The notes: generated by a model not told the origin, from the sequence alone. Counted from the first letter of the stretch, positions 41,961-52,270 are shown. The stretch: DNA of 64,000 bases from Acidobacteriota bacterium (GCA_003225175.1 QIBA01000036.1:62001-126000); one strand, 5' to 3'. Program-made: numbers and translations.

Positions 41961-44057
41961 TCACCAAACCCGACAAGCGTTCTCACTGACCATCGGCTGC
42001 CCCTTGTGGCAGCTGAAGGCCTTGGCGAAGTCTTCGCTGTTCTGCATGACGCCATCCACGCGGAAGCGTCCGGGTGAATGCGGGTTCGTTTGTACTTGCT
42101 GACGCAGAGCCGCCTCGGTCTGGTTCTCGCACCACACCTGACCGTAACCAATAAACGCGCGTTGCTCTGGAGTGAAGCCTTTGATTGTCTTAGTGCTGTC
42201 CTCCTGAGCGCCACTTTTTCCAGTCTTACCTTCAGCGGCCTGAGTGTTGTGCAGCGCTCGCAAGGCTACACGCATGCCGCCATTGTCGGCCGTATTTTCC
42301 CCTAATGTCAGCTTGCCCCGAACATGTAGCCCGGGAAGTGGCTCGAAAGACGAATATTCCTGGTCGATGCACGAGACACGCTCTTCGAAGGCCTTCGCGT
42401 CTTGCGGAGTCCACCAGTCGCGCAGATTGCCTTCGGGATCGAACTTGCGGCCCTGATCGTCGAATCCGTGCGTCAGTTCGTGACCGATCACGACTCCAAT
42501 GGCGCCAAAATTCACCGCGTCGTCTACGCTTTTGTCGAAAAATGGCGGCTGGAGAATTCCTGCTGGGAAGTTAATGTCATTATAAGCCGGACTGTAGTAG
42601 GCATTCACTGTCGGTGGTGTCATACCGAATTCAGTGCGATCGAGTGGCTTGCCTATCTTCGCAAGCTGACGATTCACCTCAAACGTATTCGCGCGCTCCA
42701 CGTTTCCAAGGAGATCGCCGCGCACGATATTCAGCTTCGAATAATCGCGCCATTTGCTCGGATATCCAATCTTGTTGCGTATGGCGGCCAGTTTCAGCAG
42801 CGCCTGCTTTTTCGTTTCCGGAGTCATCCAATCAAGACTCTCAATGTCTTGTTTAAGTGCCGTTTCGATAGCGTTCACCATCTTCAACATGCGAGCTTTC
42901 TCAGCCGGAGTGAATTCCTGCGCCACATATGGCTGGCCCAGCGCTTCGCCAAGCTGCTGGTCGGTCAGGCGCTCGCAGCGCTTCCAGCGCGCCTGGAGCT
43001 CTTTGGCACCGCCGAGGTATTTTTCATAGAAGCTGAAGTTTTCCTGCACGAAAGAATCAGACAATACTCCGGCAAACTCATGGATCAGGTGCCAGCGGAA
43101 GTACGCTTTCCAATCTTCCAGCGGAACTGAATCCGCAAGATTGTTCAGTTGCTTGAAGAATTCGGGATTGGCAACGTTCAGCGAATCGAAAGCAGGCGCG
43201 GTGGTCCCTTTCAGGAAATGCGTGAATTCGATGTTCGGCGTTATCGCGGTGAATTCTGCCAGCGTCATCTTGTGATCGCGATTCTCAGGTTTGCGCCGTT
43301 CGATGCGATCCATAGATGCTTCGGCGAGCTTAGTTTCGAGCGCCACCACTTTCTGAGCGTCAGTGTCAGCCTGGCCATCGCCTGACAACTTGAGGATGTT
43401 TGTTACGTGAGCCAGATACTTTTCGCGCTTCTCTTTGGAGTTGGCATCGTCCTTGAGGTAGTCGTCCCGGTCGGGAAGACCAAGGCCGCCCTGATCCACA
43501 TACGCGATTACATTATTCGCATTGTGCAGATCGGAGTTTGAGGTGAAGAAAAACACTGCGCCCCGCACGCCCAGTTCGTGCAGATGCGCGAGTTCGGCAA
43601 GTGCGCTATCGCGATCACTCACGCCGTTGATACGATCCAGCTCCGGCTGCAGCGGCTTGAGGCCTTTCTGATTTACGGCGTTTTCGTCCATGCAGGCTTG
43701 GTAGTAATCGCCAATCTTCTGATGGATCGAGTCTCGCTTGAGATCGTTAACTGACGCCCTCTCCAAAATCTCCTTCGCGATGAGACGATTGCGCTCTGCG
43801 AGTTCATTGAAACGTCCCCAGCGTCCCTGATCTGGCGGAATGGCATTGTTCTTGACCCAATTGCCACACACAAATTGGTAAAAATCTTTGCAAGGGTCAG
43901 CAGTCCGATCCATGGCCGACAGATCAAACGCGTGAATCTCCGGTATCTTTCCAGAAGAATTCTGGGACGAACTGGAGTGCTTCGGTGCACTTTGTCCGGC
44001 CAAATAGACGCCAGCAAATGCGAGGGCGAGCAGCATGAGTAGCAGGCGAAGCTTCAT
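41961..44057 (-). CDS. M13 family zinc metallopeptidase (neprilysin-like, PepO type)
   Basis: About 698 residues from ATG 44057 (the preceding GTG is part of the ribosome binding site region GAGGTGGGA). A signal peptide (LRLLLMLLALAFAGVYLAG) indicates export. The zinc motif HELTH with GFDDQGRKFDPEGNLRDWW lies around residue 525. ENTADNGGMRVAL supplies the third ligand Glu. The N-A-Y-Y-S substrate motif precedes the site. The protein ends ...CRVW, the common M13 C-terminus. It cleaves oligopeptides outside the cytoplasm. Four or more Cys suggest disulfides. Confidence 0.93.
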   Translation of the reverse strand: MKLRLLLMLLALAFAGVYLAGQSAPKHSSSSQNSSGKIPEIHAFDLSAMDRTADPCKDFYQFVCGNWVKNNAIPPDQGRWGRFNELAERNRLIAKEILERASVNDLKRDSIHQKIGDYYQACMDENAVNQKGLKPLQPELDRINGVSDRDSALAELAHLHELGVRGAVFFFTSNSDLHNANNVIAYVDQGGLGLPDRDDYLKDDANSKEKREKYLAHVTNILKLSGDGQADTDAQKVVALETKLAEASMDRIERRKPENRDHKMTLAEFTAITPNIEFTHFLKGTTAPAFDSLNVANPEFFKQLNNLADSVPLEDWKAYFRWHLIHEFAGVLSDSFVQENFSFYEKYLGGAKELQARWKRCERLTDQQLGEALGQPYVAQEFTPAEKARMLKMVNAIETALKQDIESLDWMTPETKKQALLKLAAIRNKIGYPSKWRDYSKLNIVRGDLLGNVERANTFEVNRQLAKIGKPLDRTEFGMTPPTVNAYYSPAYNDINFPAGILQPPFFDKSVDDAVNFGAIGVVIGHELTHGFDDQGRKFDPEGNLRDWWTPQDAKAFEERVSCIDQEYSSFEPLPGLHVRGKLTLGENTADNGGMRVALRALHNTQAAEGKTGKSGAQEDSTKTIKGFTPEQRAFIGYGQVWCENQTEAALRQQVQTNPHSPGRFRVDGVMQNSEDFAKAFSCHKGQPMVSENACRVW

Positions 44058-44149
44058 TCCCACCTCGGTGAATGAAAGAATTTAAAACCGAACAGTGTAC
44101 CGCTAATCGCGGATTTACGACCGGTCCCACCAAAGTGCTATCGAGACGT

Positions 44150-44428
44150 ATGCGAGCTGGCTTGATACTTTTTCGCGTGAACCGGCGAACGCTATCGGTG
44201 GTGCTCATCCTGGTTCTCTGTATTCCAGCCGCAGCTTTCTTCATTGCTGTACCGCAATGGCAGATCGAGCACCCGGGCGATCCGACGTTGATCCTGCGCA
44301 CTGAACGTCACTGGTTGTGGCGAGCGCCGGCGCGCGCGCATCTGGAATCAAGTGCGATCATTGTGCCGGTGTTGGCAATCGCCTTCGTCGCGGGCGCACT
44401 GCTGGCAGTTGCGCTGTATCAGGAATAG
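44150..44428 (+). CDS. small two-TM membrane protein, hypothetical
   Basis: About 92 residues from ATG 44150; the frame is open from 44072, where it would start with a non-hydrophobic leader. Two hydrophobic helices, LSVVLILVLCIPAAAFFIAV and SAIIVPVLAIAFVAGALLAVAL, flank a loop containing IEHPGDPTLILRTERHWLWRAP. No family was recognised. It is divergent from the M13 gene; the weak ribosome binding site leaves its reality open. Confidence 0.5.
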   Translation: MRAGLILFRVNRRTLSVVLILVLCIPAAAFFIAVPQWQIEHPGDPTLILRTERHWLWRAPARAHLESSAIIVPVLAIAFVAGALLAVALYQE

Positions 44429-44518
44429 TTCTAGGTTTGTTTGCTGTCCCAATCTCCTGCGCATAACGAAAGTTTCACGAATTGCGGGGACTTGTTAGAT
44501 TACTGAGAAAGTCCCTGT

Positions 44519-45571
44519 ATGGAACCGATCACTCACTTTCTTACCGGCGCATGTATCGGACGCGCAGGACTCAACCGGACTACCGGTTACGCGACATTGA
44601 TGGTCACTCTCGCCGCAGAATTCCCCGATGTGGACGTACTTTGGAGTTTCGATGGACCGGTGAGAGCGATGGCTACCCATCGCGGTTTTACCCATTCCTT
44701 CATCGGAGCACCCGTAGATTCTGCAATCGTGCTCGGCTTCGTCTACGCATTTCATCGCTGGCGAGTGAATCGCGGCAAATCTCCTCCCCTCGCGCCGCGC
44801 TGGGGATTGCTGTTCCTTTTTGGGATTCTGGCCGTTCTCAGCCACATTCTGCTCGATTTCACTAACAACTACGGCGTCCGGCCGTTTCTGCCATTCAACT
44901 GGCGCTGGTACTCGTGGGACATCGTCTTCATCCTCGAGCCGGTGATGCTTGCAGCATTGCTGCTTGGTCTGCTGATCCCCGCAATCTTCGGACTCGTCAG
45001 CGGCGAGATCGGCGCTCATCGCGAGATGTTTCGTGGGCGCCGCAGCGCGATTTGCGCGCTGCTTGCAGTCTGCGGAATATGGTGGGTGCGCGACTATCAC
45101 CACCGCAGGGCCATCACGCTGCTCAATTCGGCCGACTACCAGGGGGAGGTCCTCAAGAGAACGGGGGCAATGCCTTACGCTGTGAATCCGTTCTCCTGGG
45201 CTGGCATTGTCGAAACAGAAAACTACTACGCCGAGGTCCCAGTTGATTTAGGCGCGACCACGTTTGATCCGCTAGCGCACGCCAAGATTCTGTACAAGCC
45301 GGCGGAGACTCCGGCGACGCTCGCGGCCAAGCGCTCGCTTTTAGGCCGCGTATATCTCGATTGGGCGCGCTTTGCTTACGTTGAGAACCAACACCTTCCG
45401 CCTCCGGAGCAAGGCTATGATGTACGCTTTCGCGACCTGCGCTTCAGCTACATTGGCTTCCAGATTCCCGGAGAGCCTCGCGGACGTCCTCCGCTGAGCG
45501 CCGATGTGTTTCTCAATGAACAGCTGCACGTGGTGCTGATGCGAATGGGTAACCGTGAGGAGAAGCCGTAA
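44519..45571 (+). CDS. YdjM-family membrane-bound metal-dependent hydrolase-like protein
   Basis: A 350-residue polytopic membrane protein. The YdjM (LexA-binding, inner-membrane metal-dependent hydrolase) signature is present: MEPITHFLTGACIGRAG, AAEFPDVDVLW, HRGFTHSFIG and HILLDFTNNYGVRPF, giving conserved His and Asp residues. The first 200 residues hold the domain with about four to five helices. The C-terminal 150 residues are a soluble domain outside the membrane. Biochemical function is unproven for the family. Confidence 0.85.
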   Translation: MEPITHFLTGACIGRAGLNRTTGYATLMVTLAAEFPDVDVLWSFDGPVRAMATHRGFTHSFIGAPVDSAIVLGFVYAFHRWRVNRGKSPPLAPRWGLLFLFGILAVLSHILLDFTNNYGVRPFLPFNWRWYSWDIVFILEPVMLAALLLGLLIPAIFGLVSGEIGAHREMFRGRRSAICALLAVCGIWWVRDYHHRRAITLLNSADYQGEVLKRTGAMPYAVNPFSWAGIVETENYYAEVPVDLGATTFDPLAHAKILYKPAETPATLAAKRSLLGRVYLDWARFAYVENQHLPPPEQGYDVRFRDLRFSYIGFQIPGEPRGRPPLSADVFLNEQLHVVLMRMGNREEKP

Positions 45572-45727
45572 CGCTTTCGATGCTATTCCAAGCCGCCAGG
45601 CAAGGAATCCCTATGGTGAAACCAGACTGGCGATGCGACGAGAATCGCCGCACCTTCCGGATCACCACCCAAACAGTTGACGTTTCCCGCGGCGAAACGG
45701 AGAATAAAGCTTCGCGCGAGGCTCACT

Positions 45728-46249
45728 ATGTTGGCTTATCTATTCATTGTTCTGGCTGTAGTAGTTCGTTTACTGCCGCATCCTTGGCACCTCACCCCGC
45801 TCGGCGCAGCGCTGCTGTTCTTCGGCGCCAAGCGTCCAAAGCGAGAGTGGATCGCGCCACTGCTTCTGCTGGCCTCGGCAGACGTCTATCTCACCACGGT
45901 TCATTACCGCATGCACGTCGGAGCCGATCACATCGTGACGTGGGCATGGTACGTGGCGGCAATGGTGATTGGACGTGCGCTCGTTCGGAGAGTCGAACCT
46001 CTGCGCGTGGTTGGCGCCTCTCTTGCTTCTGCAATTTCGTTCTTCCTGGTCAGCAACTTCGCTACATGGCTCTTCCAGAACATGTATCCGAAGACACTTG
46101 CGGGGCTGGTACAGTGCTACACGCTGGCGATTCCATTCTTCCGAGGAACGTTTGCCTCTGACCTGATCTACACACCGATTTTGTTCAGCGTGCCGTATGC
46201 GTTGTCGTTGCTCGAAAAGAAAGCGGCAGAATCGCGGGTTCGGAGCTAA
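45728..46249 (+). CDS. DUF6580-like membrane protein
   Basis: About 173 residues from ATG 45728, which has GAGG upstream. It has five or six hydrophobic helices, including LAYLFIVLAVVVRLLPHPWHL, TPLGAALLFFGAKRP, and SFFLVSNFATWLF, a pattern I associate with the DUF6580 family that resembles substrate-binding subunits of ECF transporters. The start choice drops a 17-residue basic leader. No transport partner genes are adjacent, so function is unknown. Confidence 0.65.
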   Translation: MLAYLFIVLAVVVRLLPHPWHLTPLGAALLFFGAKRPKREWIAPLLLLASADVYLTTVHYRMHVGADHIVTWAWYVAAMVIGRALVRRVEPLRVVGASLASAISFFLVSNFATWLFQNMYPKTLAGLVQCYTLAIPFFRGTFASDLIYTPILFSVPYALSLLEKKAAESRVRS

Positions 46250-46295
46250 GCCCCGGAGTTCGATAGCCTCAATTCTTCAGGACGAAGGTAGACCC

Positions 46296-49100
46296 TTATC
46301 CGTGTGTTCCGTTAGGTCCGCTCGCCGGACTCTTTTCCAGTTCTTGCAGCGCCACCCTCGTTTTGGGAACGAGTTGCTCCAGTTCGGCGTGGCGCCTGCG
46401 CAAGCCCTCGATAACGGTAGCTGGCGCCTTGGCGAGGAAGCCTTGGTTGCTTAACTGGCGCTCTGTGTTGCCGCGTTCCGACTCAAGTTTTTCCAGTTCT
46501 TTGGAAAGACGGTTGCGCTCAGCGGCGATATCGATCTTCCGTTCATAGACAACAAGCACCTCAAAGGCGTTGGTCGTTTGCACACCTGGCACCTTCGCCA
46601 TGCTCTCAGGGCTGAATTCGATATGATCCACGTCAGCGCCTTGTCCGATCAAATTCCGATTCGAATCGATCAGCGCTCGAGTCGAAGCTTCCGTAAAGAT
46701 GCGCACAGTGATCTTTTCTTTTGGCGCAACCTTCAGTTCTGCCCGCCGGTTGCGAATGCCCTCGATGAGCCGCTTAATGATCTCCATCTGATCGATAGTC
46801 GCGACGTCTGCCTTGCCGAGTTCGGCGCCAAGCGGGAAACGTGTAAGTGCAATGGACTTTGCTGGTGCCTTTTGTTGCCACAGCGCATGCCAGATTTCCT
46901 CAGTAATGAATGGCATGAATGGTGACAGCAGCCGCAGCGAACCCTCAAACATCCTGACTAGCTGATTGAGCGCAGCTTGTGCTTGCGCCCGAGCGCCGCC
47001 AGAGAAATGCGAGCGCAGCTTTACGGCCTCAATGTACCAGGCGCATAGGTCGCCCCAGAAGAACTGGTAGACCATATTCGCGGCTTCGTCAAAGCGATAG
47101 TGGCCGAGAGCGGCATTCATGTCCTGAGTCGTCTGCTGAAAACGCGCTTCGATCCAGCGATCCACGAGCGGAGCTGAGCTATCCAGTTTGTACGCGCCGC
47201 TCACAAGCCACGAGAGTTCCTCCTGCTTCCATGCTCCCGCCTCGGTTGCCTTGTCGATGTTCATGAACATGAAGCGGGCAGCGTTCCAAATCTTATTCGC
47301 AAAATTGCGATAGCCTTCAATGCGGCTCTCGTTGAAGGCAATGTCCGTACCGGGCGATGCCATGGAGGCGAGCGTGAAACGTACGGCATCGGTGCCGTAC
47401 TTGTTCGTGATGTCGATGGGATCGACCACGTTTCCTTTCGTCTTCGACATCTTCTGGCGATCTGCATCGCGCACCAGCGCATGGATGTACACCTCCCGAA
47501 ACGGAACTGCCTCGGAAGCGGGACGGTTGCTGCCATCGCCCATCGGCATATCTTGCATGAAGTGGCAGCCCATCATAATCATCCGCGCTACCCAGAAGAA
47601 CAGGATGTCGAAGCCGGTAACCAGCTGCGCCGTCGGGTAGAACACATCGAGATCGCGCGTGTGCTCGGGCCAGCCGAGCGAGGTAAACGGAAGCAGCGCC
47701 GACGAGAACCAGGTGTCCAGAACGTCGGTTTCCTGCTCAACGGCAAAGCCACAGGCGGGGCACTTGAATGGATCTTCGCGACCCACAATGGGCTGAGAGT
47801 TCAAGTCGCTCTTCGAATGCGCGCATCCGTTATTCGTGCAGTACCAGGCTGGAATGCGATGTCCCCACCAGAGCTGGCGCGAGATGCACCAGTCGTAGAT
47901 CTTATTCATCCAGTTCAAGTAGACGGTCTTGTAATTCTCCGGCGTGAAGCAAATGTGACCATTCATGACCGCGGCGATCGCCCTGTCTGCCAGCGGCTGA
48001 ATCTTGACGAACCACTGCATCGAGAGGCTGGGCTCGACAACATCCATGCTGCGGCTGCACTTGCCGATCGAGAGCACGTGATCCTTGGCGTTCACCAGGA
48101 ATCCTTGGATCTCAAGATCAGCGAGCACTCGCTTGCGCGCTTCGTAGCGATCGAGCCCGGCATAGGTGGCACCGTTCTGGTTGATGCGCGCGAGCTCGTC
48201 CATGATCTTCAACATCGGCAGGTTGTGTCGTTTGCCGATCACGAAGTCGTTCGGATCATGCGCAGGCGTCACCTTCACCGCACCTGTCCCGAATTCGGGA
48301 TTCGCGAGTTCATCGGCAATAATCGGGATCTCGCGATTGATCAGCGGAAGCCGCAACTTCTTGCCAATCAACTCGCGGTATCGCTCATCATTTGGACTCA
48401 CGGCCACGGCAACATCGCCTAACATCGTTTCAGGACGCGTGGTAGCGATGTGAATCGAGCCACTGCCGTCAGCCAACGGATAACGAATTTCGTAGAGCTT
48501 GCCCTGCTGCTCCTCGTGAACCACTTCCAGGTCGGAGATCGCAGTCAGGCATCGCGGGCACCAGTTCACGATGTACTCACCGCGATAAATAAGTCCCTGT
48601 TCCCAAAGACGCACGAAAACCTCGCGCACGGCACGGTTGAGGTTTTCGTTCATGGTGAAGTACTCGCGCGACCAGTCAACAGAATCGCCGAGCCTCTTCA
48701 TCTGCTTGAGAATGTTGCCGCCGTAGAGGCGACGCCACTCCCACACGCGTTCGACGAACTTCTCACGTCCAAGGTCGGCGCGTTTTGTCCCTTCGCTTGC
48801 GAGCTGTCGCTCAACCAGCATCTGCGTCGCAATGCCGGCGTGGTCTGTACCGGGAATCCAGAGCGTGATTTCACCACGCATTCGCCGCCAACGCACAAGA
48901 ATGTCCGACTCGGTGTGCTCGAACATGTGCCCCATGTGCAGATTGCCGGTCACGTTTGGCGGAGGCAGCAGAATCGTGAACGCCGCTGGTGCGTCCTTGG
49001 ACGGAGTCTCAACGTGAAAAAGCCTCTCGTTCACCCAGTACTCGGCCCAGCGCGGCTCGATGGCGCTTGGGTCATAGGTTTTTGGAAGCTCGTGGGGCAT
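46296..49100 (-). CDS. valS: valyl-tRNA synthetase
   Basis: A 934-residue class Ia synthetase started at ATG 49100 (MPHELPKTYDPSAIEPRW). A 78-residue upstream extension of the frame has no family similarity. Catalytic signatures are NLHMGHMFEHT (HIGH-like) near residue 50 and QKMSKTKGNVVDP (KMSKS-like). The editing domain (about 200-340) contains TTRPETMLGDVAV, and a zinc-like cluster CTNNGCAH / CPACG lies near residue 430-475. A C-terminal coiled coil (AERNRLSKELEKLESERGNTE) completes the usual ValS layout. Confidence 0.96.
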   Translation of the reverse strand: MPHELPKTYDPSAIEPRWAEYWVNERLFHVETPSKDAPAAFTILLPPPNVTGNLHMGHMFEHTESDILVRWRRMRGEITLWIPGTDHAGIATQMLVERQLASEGTKRADLGREKFVERVWEWRRLYGGNILKQMKRLGDSVDWSREYFTMNENLNRAVREVFVRLWEQGLIYRGEYIVNWCPRCLTAISDLEVVHEEQQGKLYEIRYPLADGSGSIHIATTRPETMLGDVAVAVSPNDERYRELIGKKLRLPLINREIPIIADELANPEFGTGAVKVTPAHDPNDFVIGKRHNLPMLKIMDELARINQNGATYAGLDRYEARKRVLADLEIQGFLVNAKDHVLSIGKCSRSMDVVEPSLSMQWFVKIQPLADRAIAAVMNGHICFTPENYKTVYLNWMNKIYDWCISRQLWWGHRIPAWYCTNNGCAHSKSDLNSQPIVGREDPFKCPACGFAVEQETDVLDTWFSSALLPFTSLGWPEHTRDLDVFYPTAQLVTGFDILFFWVARMIMMGCHFMQDMPMGDGSNRPASEAVPFREVYIHALVRDADRQKMSKTKGNVVDPIDITNKYGTDAVRFTLASMASPGTDIAFNESRIEGYRNFANKIWNAARFMFMNIDKATEAGAWKQEELSWLVSGAYKLDSSAPLVDRWIEARFQQTTQDMNAALGHYRFDEAANMVYQFFWGDLCAWYIEAVKLRSHFSGGARAQAQAALNQLVRMFEGSLRLLSPFMPFITEEIWHALWQQKAPAKSIALTRFPLGAELGKADVATIDQMEIIKRLIEGIRNRRAELKVAPKEKITVRIFTEASTRALIDSNRNLIGQGADVDHIEFSPESMAKVPGVQTTNAFEVLVVYERKIDIAAERNRLSKELEKLESERGNTERQLSNQGFLAKAPATVIEGLRRRHAELEQLVPKTRVALQELEKSPASGPNGTHG

Positions 49101-49275
49101 GACGGCAGTACCTAAACCATAACACGCAAGAAACAGGAGATCGGCCTTCGGCCCGGACTCAGCAGGGTTCTTTGCGGGAACCAAATGTCTGTAGAGGACT
49201 GCTTGAACGAATATCAGCGATAATTCCCATGCCATTCCATACCCGAAAGTCGACCGCCGAGAGCCGAGTGCCCCC

Positions 49276-52017
49276 TTACTCGAACAACTCTTCCTTCCAC
49301 AACTTCTGCCCCGCAAGCGCGGTATAAAACGCAATCAACGCCAAAGCCGTCGCACTGGCGTAAACGAAGATCGTCGAGCCGATAAACCAGTTGGAGAAGT
49401 TGGCGGTCATGGGCGCGTTCAGCAGGAAATCGGTTAGGAAGAGGGCTGCGGCTAAACTGACCAGACCGAAGCGCACTAGTGCGATTGCAGCAAGCGAATA
49501 AATGATGAGGAAGACGATCAACGCTACCCAAAAATACTCTTCGCGCAGAGATTGCATGATGCTGAAGAGAACTACGAACGCTCCCGCCGCGAGCCACTCA
49601 TTCCGAAGAACGAGGCGCAGCAGGAAGATCAGGAAAAAGAAGAGCAGTGTTGTGCGGATGTCCGCGGGAACGAGGAGCAGCCCTGCGCCCAACGTACGGC
49701 GAACACCCAACAGAAACTCAGCGTCCCCGATGTGCGGGACCGCACCGATACGAATCAAGTAGGCGATGAATAACTGGATCACGATCACCCAGAAAGTTCC
49801 CAGCACGAATCCGAAGAGAACATCGCGTCCTACCAGCGGATCGCGCCAACGGCCCAGAAGCAGCCTGCTCCAGGAGATGATGCTATGGGGCCAACGGCGG
49901 CGGACATATGGCTCCAATGCGAGATACACGAGCGCAACCATCACGCCCCAGAAAAGAGATGTGCTGATCGCAATCACGATGCCGCCGAAGGTGGAGATGC
50001 TCATTGTGAAATGCGCTCGAAAAATCCACAGCGCCATTTGCACCGCGAAGACAAACAACACAAGGCGGAGCGCACCCCGAGGATCGGTTCTCCTTACCTG
50101 GTAGTTGCGGTAAGCGAAGAAGATCGCTCCCAACATCACCGTGCAGGCGACAATAACCAGAATAATGGCACCGGCCTGTTGTGCCTTCGTGCTCTGGTCT
50201 GGATTCTGGCGCCATGCCGGCGTCCACGGTCCGAAGAGCGAAAACGATACCGGCTTCCCATGCAGAGCGGCAGCTTCCAGTCGCAGTGGACGCGTGCTGC
50301 CCGGCCAGGTTCCGGTCCAGGCAGCCCTGGTATCCGAGCTTGCGAGAGAGTTCCAAATTGGCTGGGAGGATATGAGCGCTTTAGGATCGAGCCCAGCCGC
50401 GGCAAACAGCGGACTCCAATCCACTGGCTTTATTCCTTCCGGTCTGTCTTCCCGCTGCGGAGGAATGCTTTCGAATGAAATCAGTCTGCCGTCCAGATCG
50501 AGAATGATCGAGACCATGCCTGGGGCCGTGAACGGCGGATCGTTTTCCGTAACGATTCCAGGAGTCAGAGAACTCTCTCTGTAATCCGTTGCAACCATAA
50601 GCTGAGGACTGCTGCGGTACCAGAACCGCAGGATTGGAGGGCTCTTTTTCAGCAGGTCATCCCAATTGGGAACTGGCTTGTCGTTTTGCTTCGCATATTG
50701 CTCATATTGATCGTCATTGTCGAATCCGTAGGCGGTATCCGCCGGTGGAGTCGTGTAGCCGGCACTGGCAGCGATCTCCTGTGCACGATGCGTGAGCACT
50801 TCGGGGGATTGCTCGGTTCGCATCTTGTCGTAAATGCTTATGCGAACACCCAGAAAGTAGCTGAGAATCACTCCAAATAGCAGTACAGCGAGACAGGTCA
50901 CGGCAATCCGCGGTGCGAGTCCTTCGACTTCACCTGCGGCGGCCACCATCTGCGGCGACGGTGTTTCGCCTGCGGCAAGCGCAGCAGCGAGTGGATCGCC
51001 GCCGGGTAGCGCGGCTGCAACGCTCAACACGGTAACCGGACGCATTGCGGGCTCGGGCTCGAGACAGCGCAATATGACGCGCTCTACGCCCGGGTCGAGA
51101 TCGCGCACCAGACTTGACGGGCTTGCTGGTGTTGGAGTCTCGCTTCGCGTGCGAACAATTTCCGCGAGCGTGTCTGCTTGAAACGCGCGTTTACCCGTGA
51201 AGATTTCGTAGAGCACTAGCCCTAGTGAATAGATGTCGCTCTTGAGCGTGACTTCCTTACCCGCGAGTTGCTCCGGAGCCATGTATGCCGGAGTTCCATG
51301 ACGGACCTGGTGCTCGGTGATGAGTTCGGCAAATTCAGCCAGCCCAAAATCCATGATCGCAACTTCGCCCTGGCTGTTGAGCATAATGTTGGCAGGCTTC
51401 AGGTCGCGATGGAGGACACCTTTGTCGTGCGCAGCGGCCAGACCGGCGCAGAGCTTGCGCGCAATTTCCAGAGCCTTATCACCAGGCAGGCGTCCGATAC
51501 GGCGGAGCAGCGAACCAAGATCCTCGCCATCGACGTACTCCATTGACAGGAAGGTGAGTCCGTCTGCTTCACATATATCGTAAATGCGGCAGACATTCGG
51601 ATGCGAGATGCGGCGAGCGATCCGCACTTCGTTGCGAAAGCGTTCCAGCGACGCGGGATCATTCGTGACAGCTTCGGGAAGGAATTTCAAAGCAACCGGC
51701 TGAGCGAGTGTCAGATCATCGGCACGGTAGACCTCGCCCATACCTCCGCGGCCAAGCAACGCGATGATGCGATAACGGGAGGTGAGCAGCGTTCCCGGCA
51801 AGAAGCGGCCCTGTGAAATCGAACTGCTCGATGAAGAGGAGCGAGGCGTGCTCCGGCTTATCTGCTTTGCATTGCCAAATGAAGCCGGAGTGGAAGTAGC
51901 CGTGGCCAACGGGTCGGAACTTGGCGATTGCGCCGTGCCACACGAGGGGCAGAACCTTGCGCCAGAGTTGATCTCCGTGCCGCACGAGGAGCAGTAGATG
52001 GAGGAGACTTTAGCCAC
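49276..52017 (-). CDS. Ser/Thr protein kinase with N-terminal zinc ribbon and polytopic C-terminal membrane domain
   Basis: A 913-residue kinase starting at GTG 52017. Residues 9-26 form a double-CxxC zinc ribbon (Cys9, Cys12, Cys23, Cys26). The kinase domain spans about 82-345: GRGGMGEVY, Lys111, HRDLKPANIM with Asp205, DFG 223-225 and APE. A hydrophobic helix near 375-395 (LAVLLFGVILSYFLGV) leads to an extracytoplasmic domain (about 400-620). After this come eight or so transmembrane helices (about 630-900). The membrane region resembles the CPBP-like or unknown integral domains fused to kinases in Acidobacteriota. It is transcribed upstream of valS. Confidence 0.88.
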   Translation of the reverse strand: MAKVSSIYCSSCGTEINSGARFCPSCGTAQSPSSDPLATATSTPASFGNAKQISRSTPRSSSSSSSISQGRFLPGTLLTSRYRIIALLGRGGMGEVYRADDLTLAQPVALKFLPEAVTNDPASLERFRNEVRIARRISHPNVCRIYDICEADGLTFLSMEYVDGEDLGSLLRRIGRLPGDKALEIARKLCAGLAAAHDKGVLHRDLKPANIMLNSQGEVAIMDFGLAEFAELITEHQVRHGTPAYMAPEQLAGKEVTLKSDIYSLGLVLYEIFTGKRAFQADTLAEIVRTRSETPTPASPSSLVRDLDPGVERVILRCLEPEPAMRPVTVLSVAAALPGGDPLAAALAAGETPSPQMVAAAGEVEGLAPRIAVTCLAVLLFGVILSYFLGVRISIYDKMRTEQSPEVLTHRAQEIAASAGYTTPPADTAYGFDNDDQYEQYAKQNDKPVPNWDDLLKKSPPILRFWYRSSPQLMVATDYRESSLTPGIVTENDPPFTAPGMVSIILDLDGRLISFESIPPQREDRPEGIKPVDWSPLFAAAGLDPKALISSQPIWNSLASSDTRAAWTGTWPGSTRPLRLEAAALHGKPVSFSLFGPWTPAWRQNPDQSTKAQQAGAIILVIVACTVMLGAIFFAYRNYQVRRTDPRGALRLVLFVFAVQMALWIFRAHFTMSISTFGGIVIAISTSLFWGVMVALVYLALEPYVRRRWPHSIISWSRLLLGRWRDPLVGRDVLFGFVLGTFWVIVIQLFIAYLIRIGAVPHIGDAEFLLGVRRTLGAGLLLVPADIRTTLLFFFLIFLLRLVLRNEWLAAGAFVVLFSIMQSLREEYFWVALIVFLIIYSLAAIALVRFGLVSLAAALFLTDFLLNAPMTANFSNWFIGSTIFVYASATALALIAFYTALAGQKLWKEELFE

Positions 52018-52075
52018 GCAATCAGCGACACAACGTCGCCATCATATTAGGCGTAACCGGGGCTTATCGCTACGG

Positions 52076-52270
52076 CTAGGCTCCAGCAGCCCTGGCTCTC
52101 GCATTATCAGGCTGCGGTTCCCGGAAAGGAATGATCCTGGCCTGATTCATCTGATGCATCGCGCCGGCGATCTCCGGCGTGTCCGATTTTCCGGCAAACT
52201 TGCCGAAAAAGTACGTGAAAAGAATCAAGGCGCAGAGAAAGGGAAAGACGGTGATGGCGACGAGAAGCAT
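52076..52270 (-). CDS. small single-TM protein, hypothetical
   Basis: A 64-residue ORF with one strong hydrophobic segment at its start (MLLVAITVFPFLCALILFTYFFGKFAG) and a polar C-terminus rich in Ala/Arg. It lies between the response regulator and the zinc-ribbon kinase, on their strand. GGGAGG sits about 12 bases before the ATG, longer than optimal spacing. No family was recognised. Confidence 0.45.
   Translation of the reverse strand: MLLVAITVFPFLCALILFTYFFGKFAGKSDTPEIAGAMHQMNQARIIPFREPQPDNARARAAGA

Noticed and set aside
47481-48422. A 313-residue plus-strand frame inside valS
   Set aside because: Antisense shadow of a conserved essential gene.
49101-49334. N-terminal extension of ValS
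   Set aside because: No similarity to class Ia synthetases; family N-terminus begins at the ATG at 49100.
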